From Methanocorpusculaceae archaeon UBA456 (GTDB lineage: Archaea > Halobacteriota > Methanomicrobia > Methanomicrobiales > Methanocorpusculaceae), in the NCBI GenBank assembly GCA_002496395.1, contig DAJQ01000017.1:1-48104 (forward strand): a DNA stretch of 48,104 nucleotides, in the 5' to 3' direction. Shown piece by piece: positions 16,598 to 25,589 of the stretch. A program made the position numbers and the translations under genes. How positions within the stretch are numbered: the stretch's first letter is position 1; each line of letters begins with the position of its first letter. The notes under the pieces are model-generated. The model was not told the origin of the DNA and ran no database searches. It saw only the letters and a list, made by a program, of their open reading frames with translations.

Positions 16598-16830
16598 GTG
16601 GGCTTCCTCTTCTTTCTTCCAATGATATAATCAGAAAACTCAGGAAAGCTGGTTTTATTAATGCACCCCATCAGGGAAAAGGAAGTCATATTGCACTTTC
16701 AAGGCTGGGAGATGATGGAAAGCGGCATCTGGTAATCATTCCAAAGCGAGATCCGGTGCCCAAAGGAACTTTGATTTCAATTCTGAAACAAGCTCACCTG
16801 ACAAAAGAAGAATTTTTGGAGCTGGGTTAA
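16594..16830 (+). CDS. hicA: HicA (YcfA-like) mRNA interferase toxin
   Basis: A 78-residue, full-length HicA toxin. The dsRBD-like fold has an N-terminal helix SNDIIRKLRKAGFINAPHQ, the catalytic His in GKGSHIALSR, a strand HLVIIPKRDPVPKGTL and a C-terminal helix ISILKQAHLTKEEFLEL. The PKGTL...IL-x-QA pattern is diagnostic. It would cleave mRNA when freed from HicB. It follows hicB with a 4-base overlap and precedes the convergent Hsp20 gene. Unlike the 434-568 copy it is intact, so this locus is probably a working toxin-antitoxin module. Confidence 0.88.
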   Translation: MSGLPLLSSNDIIRKLRKAGFINAPHQGKGSHIALSRLGDDGKRHLVIIPKRDPVPKGTLISILKQAHLTKEEFLELG

Positions 16831-16886
16831 CTCCGCCACTCAATATATCAAGGGGTTTGGGGGGAACGCCATAATCCCTCCCTCTT

Positions 16887-17315
16887 TTATTCAATATGGA
16901 TGACCTGATGCCCTTTATCTTCATCCTTCCGGCAGATGATCTCAAGCACCCCGTTAATGCAGCTCATCCTGATGTTGTCAGGATCAACCTGGGGGAGATC
17001 GACAACGGCAATCGGTTCTCTCCTCTCATGTGATACGATGTGGAGACGGCCACCCTCAAAGAAGATCCGGATCTCTTCAGGATCATATCCTGAGATATCA
17101 GTTGCGATGATCAGATCGTCATTGATCTCATAGACCTCAACTGCGTGCTCCTCTTCGTCAAATGGTGTCTGATCGATGTTCACAGGGGAGCCGTTGATAA
17201 CCACACGGAATCCCATAACCCGTGGTGATGTCAGATCAACATCCATTGACTCAGCCATGATCTTCCTGACCGCGTCAATCAGTTCCCTGTATGCATCTGA
17301 TGGTGAATCATTCAT
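16887..17315 (-). CDS. Hsp20/alpha-crystallin-like protein
   Basis: A 142-residue protein whose C-terminal part (about 55-142) has the alpha-crystallin fold: VYEINDDLIIATDISGYDPEEIRIFFEGGRLHI, then VDLPQVDPDNIRMSCINGVLEIICRKDE, with the near-universal NGVLEI strand. The N-terminus is short and helical and lacks the C-terminal I-x-I anchor of oligomeric small heat-shock proteins (it ends VIHIE). Related archaeal proteins include GvpH-like and ArsA/HSP20-like factors. It starts 14 bases after the cdc48 stop, so it is co-transcribed with that protein-remodelling ATPase, supporting a role in protein quality control. Confidence 0.8.
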   Translation of the reverse strand: MNDSPSDAYRELIDAVRKIMAESMDVDLTSPRVMGFRVVINGSPVNIDQTPFDEEEHAVEVYEINDDLIIATDISGYDPEEIRIFFEGGRLHIVSHERREPIAVVDLPQVDPDNIRMSCINGVLEIICRKDEDKGHQVIHIE

Positions 17316-17328
17316 TGTTCTTTCACAC

Positions 17329-19725
17329 TCATTTCTCTTCAGCCATTATTTTTTCGAGTTCTGTTGTTTGTTCCCTGATTACATCAAACTGTTTCCTGCC
17401 GGATGTCACAAGATTACGGAGTTTCTCCGCAGCAGCTGCAATTGCCTCACCCTTCTCAAGGAGGAGCGCACGTTTTGCGACATTCAATGCCTTTTCCAGG
17501 ATCCGTCTCTGCTCCTCATTGTAGAGGAACTCCCACGATTGCCGCTCAGCTGACTCGATTGCATCGCTGTCAAGTGAGGGCTTCACCCGTTCCTGTGCAC
17601 GCCTGATATGCTCTTTGGTAACACGAATATTCTCCATCGCATCTTTTATCTCAATCTCGCTTCTGCCTCCCATCTTTGAGATGAAATCACGGATTGCATA
17701 GAGTTTTGCTTCACGGACAAGAGCCTCGATATCAGCTCCGACAAACCCTTTTGTCTCAGCAACCAGAGCATCAAGATCGATATCTTTTGCAAGCACACCC
17801 TCTTCATCCTTGAGGTATACCTTGAAGATCTGCTTCCTTCCTTCATCATCCGGTGGCGGGACAAAGATATGGCGTTCAAGCCTTCCCGGACGCATCAGTG
17901 CAGTATCCATCATATCCGGCCTGTTGGTTGCACCGATGACGACCACGTCTTTGAGTTCTTCAAGCCCGTCAAGTTCGGTTAAGATCTGGCTGACCACACT
18001 CTCGGTGACATGAGATGATCCCGCATAGCTTCCCCTGCGGGGTACAAGCGCATCAACCTCATCAAAGAAGATGATCGATGGTGATGCCTGGCGTGCCTTT
18101 CTGAAGATCTCCCTGACACCTTTCTCGGATTCCCCAACCCACTTGGAGAGAAGTTCAGGCCCTTTAATCGAGATGAAGTTGCATTCACTCTCATTTGCAA
18201 CCGCTTTGGCAAGCATCGTCTTGCCGGTGCCAGGAGGCCCGAAGAGGAGGATTCCTTTTGGTGGCTTGGTTGTAAGCCTCTGGAATATATCGGGGTACTT
18301 CAATGGCCATTCCACAGCCTCCCTCAACTCTTCTTTTACGTCTTCAAGATCGCCGACATCATTCCAGTGGATATCTGGCACCTCGACAAGGACTTCACGC
18401 ATTGCACTCGGCTCAACATGTTTCAGTGCTTCATCGAAATCCTCGCGGATAACTTTCAGCTCATCAAGAAGCTCGGTCGGGATATCTTCATCCACATTTA
18501 TCTTCGGGATTATCTTCCTGAGTGCATGCATTGCCGCCTCCTTAACAAGCAGGGAGAGATCTGCCCCCACGAAACCATGGGTGATATCTGCGAAATGTGA
18601 GAGATCGACATCATCTGCAAGTGGGACGCCGCGGCTGTGAATCTGGAGAACTTCGAGCCTGCCTTTTTTATCAGGGATTCCTATCTCAATCTCACGGTCA
18701 AATCGCCCTCCCCGCCGAAGCGCAGGATCAATTGCGTCCGGAAGGTTTGTTGCGGCGATGACGATCACCTGTCCACGGCTCTTCAACCCATCCATCAGGG
18801 AGAGGAGCTGAGCAACAACCCGCCGTTCCACTTCCCCTTTTGTATCCTCACGCTTTGGTGCAATCGAGTCGATCTCATCGATGAAGATGATCGTTGGTGA
18901 GTTCTCCTGTGCTTCGTCAAAGACCTCACGGAGTTTGCCCTCGGATTCACCGTAGTACTTGCTCATGATCTCAGGGCCGGAGAGCGTGATGAAGTGGGCA
19001 TCCACTTCACTGGCAACCGCCCGTGCAATCAGGGTCTTTCCGGTACCTGGAGGACCATACAGCAACACCCCCTTTGGAGGTTCAATGCCAAGCCGTTCAA
19101 AGAGTTCCGGGTGCCTGAGCGGGAGCTCGATCATCTCACGGACGAGCTGTAGTTCCCGCCCCAGACCGCCGATATCCTCATAGTGGACATCTGAGATGCC
19201 TTCTTTTCCTTTTTCCCCTTCATAAGGCGTCTCTTTCAGCTCGATCTCCGTGTCTTCGGTGACAATGGCAATTCCCTTCGGACTCACTTTTGAGATGACA
19301 AAAGTCAGCGGGTTTCCAAGCACATTCACCCGGACAGTCTGGCCCGCAGATACCGATCTCCCATGAAGCATCCGTTTCAGGTACTGTTCGCCACCAACAA
19401 GCCGGATTGCCTGGGTTGGCTGGATAACAACCTTCGTTGCATATCCTGCATCCAGTTTTTTGATCCGGACCTTGTCGTCGATTCCGGCTCCGGCATTGCT
19501 CCTGACATTTCCATCGATCCTGATGACTGCACGACCGGTATCCTCAGGAAAGCCCGGCCAGACGATGGCGGCTGCCTTCTTCTTGCCCGAGATCTCAATG
19601 ACGTCACCTGAGACAAGATTCAGCTGCTTCATCACATCAATTGAGAGACGGGCCATGCCCCGTCCGGCATCGCCATGTGCCGCCTCTTTCACGATAAGAT
19701 CCATGTAATCCTTATCAGTTGTCAT
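17329..19725 (-). CDS. CDC48 family AAA ATPase (VAT, valosin-containing protein homologue)
   Basis: A 798-residue archaeal Cdc48/VAT unfoldase. The N domain (about 1-190, double-psi barrel plus four-stranded barrel) begins LIVKEAAHGDAGRGMARLS. Two AAA domains follow, D1 (GPPGTGKTLIARAVASE; Walker B IIFIDEIDSIAP) and D2 (GPPGTGKTMLAKAVANE; IIFFDEVDALVP), both with the second region of homology and arginine fingers (ALRRGGRFDREIEIG; ALMRPGRLERHIFVP). It forms a hexamer that threads substrates, probably for the archaeal proteasome. Start 19725 was chosen from AGAGGTG just upstream; the 13 extra in-frame codons are leader DNA. The Hsp20-like gene follows by 13 bases. All catalytic residues look intact. 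Confidence 0.95.
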   Translation of the reverse strand: MTTDKDYMDLIVKEAAHGDAGRGMARLSIDVMKQLNLVSGDVIEISGKKKAAAIVWPGFPEDTGRAVIRIDGNVRSNAGAGIDDKVRIKKLDAGYATKVVIQPTQAIRLVGGEQYLKRMLHGRSVSAGQTVRVNVLGNPLTFVISKVSPKGIAIVTEDTEIELKETPYEGEKGKEGISDVHYEDIGGLGRELQLVREMIELPLRHPELFERLGIEPPKGVLLYGPPGTGKTLIARAVASEVDAHFITLSGPEIMSKYYGESEGKLREVFDEAQENSPTIIFIDEIDSIAPKREDTKGEVERRVVAQLLSLMDGLKSRGQVIVIAATNLPDAIDPALRRGGRFDREIEIGIPDKKGRLEVLQIHSRGVPLADDVDLSHFADITHGFVGADLSLLVKEAAMHALRKIIPKINVDEDIPTELLDELKVIREDFDEALKHVEPSAMREVLVEVPDIHWNDVGDLEDVKEELREAVEWPLKYPDIFQRLTTKPPKGILLFGPPGTGKTMLAKAVANESECNFISIKGPELLSKWVGESEKGVREIFRKARQASPSIIFFDEVDALVPRRGSYAGSSHVTESVVSQILTELDGLEELKDVVVIGATNRPDMMDTALMRPGRLERHIFVPPPDDEGRKQIFKVYLKDEEGVLAKDIDLDALVAETKGFVGADIEALVREAKLYAIRDFISKMGGRSEIEIKDAMENIRVTKEHIRRAQERVKPSLDSDAIESAERQSWEFLYNEEQRRILEKALNVAKRALLLEKGEAIAAAAEKLRNLVTSGRKQFDVIREQTTELEKIMAEEK

Positions 19726-19761
19726 ATTATGCACCTCTGATTTACCATACGTTAGTGTTGA

Positions 19762-19778
19762 CAAGTATATATATTTAT
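19762..19778 (-). promoter_or_regulatory. TATA box of cdc48
   Basis: On the minus strand the sequence reads AAATATATATACTTG, an archaeal box A, about 40 bases before the ATG at 19725. Initiation about 25 bases downstream would leave a short leader that contains the AGAGGTG ribosome binding site. It is the best promoter match in the window. Confidence 0.7.
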
Positions 19779-19944
19779 CTGCTCCCTCAAATCTGAAAGA
19801 TAGTTCGCTTCTGATCGTCTGGTAATACCTTCTGAATACAAAAAGTTACTGATTGAGCTGAAGAGTTAACTATTGAGATACAGACAAATCTCTCTAATAA
19901 CTTCTGAAACTCAGGAAACGGATAAAAAGGTGATTTTGATCTAT

Positions 19945-21222
19945 TTAGAAATTGAAGTGTTTACTGACGATCTTCAGGGCACAGAAATCACCGCACATGG
20001 TGCAGGCGTCTGTATCCGCGGGAGAGCGGCTATCACGGATATGCCGTGCACGCTCAGGATTCATCGCAACAGCAAATTGCCTCTCCCAGTCGAGATCGCG
20101 GCGGGCATGCCCCATCTCAAGATCGAGTGCCCGGGTCTTCTTCAGTTTCACCATATCGCCCGCATGTGCTGCAATCCGGGATGAGATGACACCTTCGTAG
20201 ACTTCTTCGGGTGTTGGCAATGCAAGGTGCTCTGCCGGGGTGACATAGCAGATAAAATCCGCACCGGCAGCAGATGAGGCGGCGGCACCAATTGCTGCAA
20301 CACGGTCATCATATCCGGGCGCGATATCGGTGACAAGAGGTCCGAGCATATAGAATGGTTTTCTGTTTGTAACCCGTTTCTGGAGCTGGACATTGGTCTC
20401 GATCTCATCAAGCGGGATATGTCCCGGCCCTTCGATGATCGTCTGGACACCAAAGGCATTTGCCTTATCGGCAAGCTCGGCATTGATTAACAGTTCCTGA
20501 ATCTGAGCACGATCGGTGGCGTCATGGACAGCACCTGCACGCATCCCATTTCCAAAGGAGAGGGTGACTTCATGCTCTTTCATGATCTCTAACAGATAGT
20601 CGAAGCGGCGGTAGAGCGGGTTCTCCATCTCATTGTGAAGCATCCATGCGGTCATGAATGCACCGCCACGTGATACAAGTCCTCCGTGGCGCCCCTGATT
20701 CTGGAGTCGTTTCATCGTCTCCCAGTTGATCCCGGTGTGGATGGCCATGAAGTTTGTTCCAAGCTTCGCCTGATCCTCGGTTGCCTTGAAGAGGTCGTCT
20801 TCATCCATGTGCACTACGGCACCCTTTTTCCGTGCTGCTTCGATGAATGCCTGGTACAACGGAACTGACCCGACAGAGAGTGTTGTATTTTCGATTATCC
20901 GCCGTCTGATCTCAAGGAAATCTCCGCCCGTTGAAAGTTCCATGAGCGTGTCGGCTCCTGCGAGCTCTGCCTGGCGTGCCTTCTCGATCTCCTCTTCAAT
21001 ATCGATAATATCAGATGAAGTTCCGATCGAGGCATTGACCTTGGTTCTGAGCCCCTCACCAATACCACAGATCTTAATATCACGGTACGGGCTGATCGGG
21101 ATGGAGATATGGCCTCCGGCAACACCACGCCTGACATAGTCTTCTGTCACGCCTTCTGCCTGTGCAACGATCTTCATTTCATCTGTGATGATGCCGCGTC
21201 TGGCATCTTCCAGTAATGTCAT
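19945..21222 (-). CDS. thiC: Phosphomethylpyrimidine synthase ThiC
   Basis: ThiC is a radical SAM enzyme that rearranges aminoimidazole ribotide to the thiamine pyrimidine HMP phosphate. The 425-residue archaeal-size protein contains the conserved blocks NASIGTSS, ADTLMELSTGGD, SRGGAFMTAWML, GNGMRAGAVHDATD, IIEGPGHIPLDEI and MLGPLVTDIAPGYD. The C-terminal cluster motif reads CTMCGDFC, that is CX2CX3C, one residue shorter than the CX2CX4C of the bacterial enzyme; archaeal ThiC commonly has MCGDxC here. Start 21222 (MTLLEDARRGI) is the family start; the upstream frame is AT-rich leader. It is monocistronic; I saw no convincing TPP riboswitch fold in the leader. Confidence 0.95.
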   Translation of the reverse strand: MTLLEDARRGIITDEMKIVAQAEGVTEDYVRRGVAGGHISIPISPYRDIKICGIGEGLRTKVNASIGTSSDIIDIEEEIEKARQAELAGADTLMELSTGGDFLEIRRRIIENTTLSVGSVPLYQAFIEAARKKGAVVHMDEDDLFKATEDQAKLGTNFMAIHTGINWETMKRLQNQGRHGGLVSRGGAFMTAWMLHNEMENPLYRRFDYLLEIMKEHEVTLSFGNGMRAGAVHDATDRAQIQELLINAELADKANAFGVQTIIEGPGHIPLDEIETNVQLQKRVTNRKPFYMLGPLVTDIAPGYDDRVAAIGAAASSAAGADFICYVTPAEHLALPTPEEVYEGVISSRIAAHAGDMVKLKKTRALDLEMGHARRDLDWERQFAVAMNPERARHIRDSRSPADTDACTMCGDFCALKIVSKHFNF

Positions 21223-21397
21223 AGATATATAGATGATAAAATGCCAGATAAATCCTTTTATTTTAGAAAAATAGGGCAAAATTACTTTATTTCTAAACAA
21301 TCAATATTGATTTACCTAATTCGGGTTTATTTGTGTATGCCGATGAACATACCTTAAAGCAAATTCAGAGCATATACAGAAGAACGTCGGTGATCAT

Positions 21398-22126
21398 GTG
21401 CACGTAAATTTTGGTGGTTTTATTCCGATCAGCACAGTAGACTGGCCAGGCCGTGCTGTCTGCACGCTCTTTCTCAGGGGATGTCCGGTCCGCTGTGATT
21501 ACTGCCATAATGTCCATCTCCAGGATGGCAAAGATTACCGCTCGATTGATGAGATGGTCAGCCTCATACTATCGTCACGTATCGCAGTTTCCGGAGTCGT
21601 CTTCTCGGGAGGTGAGCCGACACAGCAGGGAGAAGCTCTCTGTGAACTTGCACGTCGATCAAAGAAAGAGGGTTTTCTTGTCGGGCTCCATACAAATGGT
21701 GTTTTTCCAAAGACCATTAAAAAACTCCTGGATGAGCATCTGGTAGACCATCTGGCACTCGATATCAAGGCCAAATGGAACCGGTATGACAATCTCCTTC
21801 GGGAGCGATTTTCTGCTTCAGTCAAAGAAACACTCAATATCTGCAGAAACGCATATCATAATGGAGATCTACCGGAATTTCAGGTCGTTGTCACATTATT
21901 CCGGGGTTATGAAGACGAAGTCAAATATATCTCACGCGAAGCAGAGGGGCTGGAATTTGTTCTCCAGCAGGGAGTGTTCGGTATGGTTCCACCCCTCTCC
22001 TCAGATGAACTAAAAGCAATCGCAGACTGTTTATGTCGTCCGGTAACTATCAGAACACGTGAGGACGGAGAATTTTACTATGAAGGTATTAGGATTGGTC
22101 GGACTACCGGCGAGCGGCAAGGGTGA
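21398..22126 (+). CDS. Radical SAM protein, anaerobic RNR-activating (NrdG-like)
   Basis: A 242-residue radical SAM activase of the NrdG/pyruvate-formate-lyase-activase type. The N-terminus GGFIPISTVDWPGRAVCTLF precedes the cluster motif CPVRCDYC (Cys29, Cys33, Cys36, CX3CX2C), and SAM binding is suggested by VFSGGEPTQQ. Methanogens use such proteins to install the glycyl radical in class III ribonucleotide reductase NrdD, which is not in this window. The start is GTG at 21398 with GGTGAT upstream; an ATG two bases earlier is out of frame. It leads a run of overlapping genes through RNase Z and MgtE. Confidence 0.85.
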   Translation: MHVNFGGFIPISTVDWPGRAVCTLFLRGCPVRCDYCHNVHLQDGKDYRSIDEMVSLILSSRIAVSGVVFSGGEPTQQGEALCELARRSKKEGFLVGLHTNGVFPKTIKKLLDEHLVDHLALDIKAKWNRYDNLLRERFSASVKETLNICRNAYHNGDLPEFQVVVTLFRGYEDEVKYISREAEGLEFVLQQGVFGMVPPLSSDELKAIADCLCRPVTIRTREDGEFYYEGIRIGRTTGERQG

Positions 22127-22628
22127 GTGTTCAGCGGTTGCAGAAGAGCTTGGCATCCCTGTCGTGGTCATGGGGGATCTCATCAGGCGATATGCAGAAG
22201 AAGAGGGGCTTCCTGCAACCGATCAGAACCTCGGTACAATCGCACGCCGGCTTAGAGAAGAGCGGGGAATGGCTGCCCTTGCAGAACTGACAGTTCCGGC
22301 AGTCAGGGAGCAGAACGCTCCGGTCGTCCTCATCGATGGTATCAGGGGAGATGCCGAAGTTGAGCTCTTCAGAAAAACATTTTCTGACTTTACATTAATT
22401 GCTATTGACTGCCCATTTCACATCCGGCTTGCACGCCTCCGCAGTCGCGGGAGATCAGATGATATGGTACATGAGGGCGATCTCAGATCCCGCGATGAAC
22501 GGGAATGTGGTTTTGGACTGGTGAATGCAATGGATGGTGCAGATATACGTATAGATAATACCGGTTCGCTTGAAGGATGTCGTGCTGAGATTGAAAAGAT
22601 CCTGAAAACCTTTGGGAGCATGGTATGA
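22080..22628 (+). CDS. UPF0200 family P-loop nucleotide kinase-like protein
   Basis: A 182-residue P-loop protein of the archaeal UPF0200 family, related to dephospho-CoA and nucleoside monophosphate kinases; its substrate is unproven. Walker A is GLVGLPASGKGECSAVAEEL (about 5-24). VVMGDLIRRYAEEEGLP is the lid/substrate region, VVLIDGIRG a Walker B-like strand, and LARLRSRGRSDDMVHEGDLRSRDERE an arginine-rich lid. The ATG at 22080 lies 47 bases inside the radical SAM gene, an unusually long overlap; the longer in-frame start (22059) would overlap more and breaks the family start MKVLGLVG. Its own stop overlaps the next gene in ATGA. Confidence 0.85.
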   Translation: MKVLGLVGLPASGKGECSAVAEELGIPVVVMGDLIRRYAEEEGLPATDQNLGTIARRLREERGMAALAELTVPAVREQNAPVVLIDGIRGDAEVELFRKTFSDFTLIAIDCPFHIRLARLRSRGRSDDMVHEGDLRSRDERECGFGLVNAMDGADIRIDNTGSLEGCRAEIEKILKTFGSMV

Positions 22629-23395
22629 TCTCTGGATATTTTTTCTCTTCATCATCAAAAGTCTGGGAGGATCCACAATGGGTCATCGGGATCGATGAAC
22701 TTGGGTATGATGGGTGGGAGATCTCAGCAGATGGGAATTACCGCCTTGATGATCCGAAGAAGCGGCAACGTATCGATGAGGTGCTTGCCAGTACAAACCT
22801 GGATATTTCCGTTCATGCACCGTATGGCGACCTGAATCTCGCATCGATGAATTATCCGATCTGGCGTGAATCGATCCGGCAGATCTGCCTCTGCATCGAG
22901 CATGCTGCGGATCTCACCGATCGGGTCACGATCCATCCGGGGTATCTTTCACCTCTTTCAAAACTCGATGCCGGACGTGCATGGTCGCTTCAGAAGGAAG
23001 CGCTTGGCGAGATCGGGGCCATTGCAGAAGAATATGGCGTACTTGCCTGTCTTGAAAATATGATCTCAATAAAGGAGTTTCTCTGCCGCGATCCGGGAGA
23101 ACTCTTCGGGATGATCGAGGGAATAGAGGGTATTGGTGTAACAATTGATATCGGGCATGCAAACACGACCGGAACGGTAGATGAATTCTTACAACACCTT
23201 CCGGATGCCGATCATCTCCATCTTCATGACAACCATGGAAGCTCTGATGAACATCTCTCACTTGGAAAGGGGACGGTGAACTGGGATCGGGTATCGCGTG
23301 CGCTCCTCGACTCATATTCTGGCATCGTCGTTATTGAAGGGCGTGATCTTAATGAGGCCGAAGAGAGCCTTGCTGTTGTCAGGGGGTGGCTGTAA
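22625..23395 (+). CDS. TIM-barrel sugar phosphate isomerase/epimerase-like protein (AP endonuclease 2 superfamily)
   Basis: A 256-residue xylose isomerase-like TIM barrel. Metal-site candidates are in ISVHAPYGDLNLASMN, VTIHPGYLSPL, ACLENM, VTIDIGHAN and HLHLHDNHGSSDEH; conserved His, Glu and Asp at barrel strand ends fit a divalent-metal hydrolase or isomerase. Substrate unknown; archaeal relatives include endonuclease IV-like and sugar epimerase-like proteins. It starts in ATGA overlap with the UPF0200 gene and overlaps rnz by 10 bases. A paralogue sits at 45992-46699 with the same motif order. Confidence 0.82.
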   Translation: MISGYFFSSSSKVWEDPQWVIGIDELGYDGWEISADGNYRLDDPKKRQRIDEVLASTNLDISVHAPYGDLNLASMNYPIWRESIRQICLCIEHAADLTDRVTIHPGYLSPLSKLDAGRAWSLQKEALGEIGAIAEEYGVLACLENMISIKEFLCRDPGELFGMIEGIEGIGVTIDIGHANTTGTVDEFLQHLPDADHLHLHDNHGSSDEHLSLGKGTVNWDRVSRALLDSYSGIVVIEGRDLNEAEESLAVVRGWL

Positions 23396-24327
23396 TATCC
23401 GGAGAAACACTTCACGTCCATTTCCTTGGAACCGCCGGCGCACTTCCGACACCCCAGAGGAATCCCTCATGTCTCATGATCAGGAGAGGATCTGATACGC
23501 TCCTCTTTGATTGCGGTGAGGGGGCACAACAGCAGATGATGCGTGTCCGTACCGGTTTCACCGTAGATGCGATCTTCATCTCCCATTGGCATGCTGACCA
23601 TTATCTTGGAATATTTGGTCTTCTTGAAACAATGAGCTTCAATGGGAGACGTGATCCAATCAGGTTCTATGGTCCCCGCCGTATCCACGATATTGTGTCA
23701 ATAATCAGGCAGTTAAACCAGGGTCTTTCATTTCCAATTGAAGCATCCGAACTTGCAGATGGTGAAGAGATTCTCTTTGATGGATACCGGGTGATTCCTT
23801 TTGCCACCCGTCATGGTTGTGAAAGCTTTGGTTTTATTCTGGTGGAGGATGAACGCCCGGGGCGCTTTAACCGTGAAGAGGCGATATCGCTTGGAGTCCC
23901 GCCGGGTCCGCTCTTTGGTCGTCTTCAGCGTGGAGAAACAGTTGCTGTGACTGTGGATGGGGAGCAGATAATCATCACCCCGGATCAGGTCATGGGCTCC
24001 CCGCGACCCGGAAGGAAGGTCATTTATACCGGGGACACCCGCCCGTTACGGGAATGGCCGGATACAGCTGCCAAATCTGATCTCCTCATCCATGATGCAA
24101 CATTCGATGATCAGGAAAAAGACCGGGCCGATGAAGTTTTTCACTCAACGGCGGGCCAGGCAGCCATTGCGGCACAGGTGACCGGCGCTAAGCGACTTGC
24201 CCTTGTTCATATCAGTTCACGATACACATCAACAGCAAACCATATACAGGATGCAAAACGACATTATCAGGGCGAAATTCTATTTCCAAATGACTGTACA
24301 ATGATTGAGATACCATTTCGGGACTGA
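23386..24327 (+). CDS. rnz: Ribonuclease Z
   Basis: RNase Z trims 3' trailers of tRNA precursors. All three tRNA genes in this window lack encoded CCA, consistent with need for this enzyme. The 313-residue metallo-beta-lactamase has FLGTAGALPTPQRNPSC at the start, the zinc motif HWHADH (His67, His69, Asp71, His72), IYTGDTRPL, HDATF and LVHISSRY near the C-terminus, all diagnostic. Translation begins at GTG (23386) preceded by AGGGG, overlapping the TIM-barrel gene by 10 bases. The mgtE-like gene follows by about 20 bases. Confidence 0.93.
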   Translation: MAVISGETLHVHFLGTAGALPTPQRNPSCLMIRRGSDTLLFDCGEGAQQQMMRVRTGFTVDAIFISHWHADHYLGIFGLLETMSFNGRRDPIRFYGPRRIHDIVSIIRQLNQGLSFPIEASELADGEEILFDGYRVIPFATRHGCESFGFILVEDERPGRFNREEAISLGVPPGPLFGRLQRGETVAVTVDGEQIIITPDQVMGSPRPGRKVIYTGDTRPLREWPDTAAKSDLLIHDATFDDQEKDRADEVFHSTAGQAAIAAQVTGAKRLALVHISSRYTSTANHIQDAKRHYQGEILFPNDCTMIEIPFRD

Positions 24328-24348
24328 TTGTTATGGAGGGAATACCCG

Positions 24349-25554
24349 ATGAACCTGCAGATAGAGGGATTCAGCCACCGTTATCGCGATGTACTGACGG
24401 GGCTTCTTGCACTCATCATCACCACGCTCGTGGCATCAGTTGCAGGCATATATCTCGGTTCAGTGAACGACCTGCTTCTACTCATACCGGGTCTCATGAT
24501 TCTTGTCCCCTCCTCTATCAATATGCGGGGTGCGATCGCAGGAATTCTCACCTCGCGACTTGCATCATCGATGCACCTCGGTGCATTTGATATTAATTAT
24601 CGCCGGGGATCGGTTCTTGGCGACAATCTCCGGGCAACGTTCATCCTCACCGTTCTGATAGCAGCAATCGTCGGTATTATCGGCTTCATTATCGGAAAAA
24701 CAGCCGGCCTCGATATTATTAGTGTTCATGAGATGATTCTGGTATCAGTTCTTTCGGGAACGGTGGCAGGGTTGATTGTTACGCTGATTACCCTTCTTGT
24801 TGCGATTGGATCCTACCGATATGGTCTTGATCTCGATATTGTCGGAGCTCCAACGGTCACAACTGCCGGAGATGTGATCACTCTCCCTCTCCTTGTGACA
24901 TCAGCAGTGATTGTTGTCAATCTTCCATCATCCTGGCAATCCCTCCTCTTTGGTTTGGTTCTCCTGATGGTGGCTGTCAGTATTATCGGCGTCTTCCGGG
25001 GAACAGATACCTTGCAATCGATTATCCGGGAAGGGCTCCCTCTGCTTGCCCCGCTCTGTATTCTTGGAACAATCGCCGGGGTGATCTATACAGAAGGACT
25101 TGAGGACCTGGTGGCAACAGCCGCCCTGTTGATTATCATTCCACCGTTTATGAATGGATGTGGGGCAATCGGAGGGATCATCTGTTCAAAGCTTGCTACC
25201 GGGATGCATATGGGAGAGATCGAACCACGACTCATTCCGGGACGGGAGGTATTTTCGGGTTTCCTGAATAATTACCTGTATGCACTCATCATTCTGCCAC
25301 TCATGGCAGGAATTGCGCATTCAGCAGCAGTTCTGATGCACCTGGACACTCCCGGAATCCTCATGATGATCGTGATCACAACCCTTTCAGGACTGATTGT
25401 GGTAACCGGGCTGAATATCCTGGCATATGTGACAGCAAGTGTATCGTTTTCGTCAGGGTATGATCCCGACAACTTTGGGATACCGGTTGTAACAAGCAGT
25501 ATCGATCTCATAGGAGCAAGTGTGCTGATACTGGTCATCCACCTGCTGCTATAG
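24349..25554 (+). CDS. MgtE-like (SLC41-type) divalent cation transporter, two-domain
   Basis: A 401-residue membrane protein with about ten transmembrane helices arranged as two MgtE domains. The signature is repeated: LMILVPSSINMRGAIAGILTSRLASSMHLG in the first half is matched by FMNGCGAIGGIICSKLATGMHMG in the second. It resembles eukaryotic SLC41 Mg2+ transporters more than bacterial MgtE, because it lacks the cytosolic CBS sensor. The start at 24349 is fixed by GGAGGG (24335-24340). The next gene encodes a cytosolic PhoU-TrkA_C protein with matching two-fold duplication, a likely regulator that binds a ligand and gates transport. The ion is inferred, not shown. Confidence 0.85.
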   Translation: MNLQIEGFSHRYRDVLTGLLALIITTLVASVAGIYLGSVNDLLLLIPGLMILVPSSINMRGAIAGILTSRLASSMHLGAFDINYRRGSVLGDNLRATFILTVLIAAIVGIIGFIIGKTAGLDIISVHEMILVSVLSGTVAGLIVTLITLLVAIGSYRYGLDLDIVGAPTVTTAGDVITLPLLVTSAVIVVNLPSSWQSLLFGLVLLMVAVSIIGVFRGTDTLQSIIREGLPLLAPLCILGTIAGVIYTEGLEDLVATAALLIIIPPFMNGCGAIGGIICSKLATGMHMGEIEPRLIPGREVFSGFLNNYLYALIILPLMAGIAHSAAVLMHLDTPGILMMIVITTLSGLIVVTGLNILAYVTASVSFSSGYDPDNFGIPVVTSSIDLIGASVLILVIHLLL

Positions 25555-25589
25555 TGATAAGTAGTGAAAGATAAATTAGTAATGAAGTT

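Noticed and set aside
19945..21222. ThiC cluster motif CX2CX3C as a lost residue
   Set aside because: The spacing differs from the bacterial CX2CX4C, but archaeal ThiC proteins commonly read MCGDxC at this place, so I treat it as the archaeal form.
21223..21397. A TPP riboswitch in the thiC leader
   Set aside because: The leader is short and AT-rich. I could not find the two conserved loop motifs of the riboswitch or a plausible fold.
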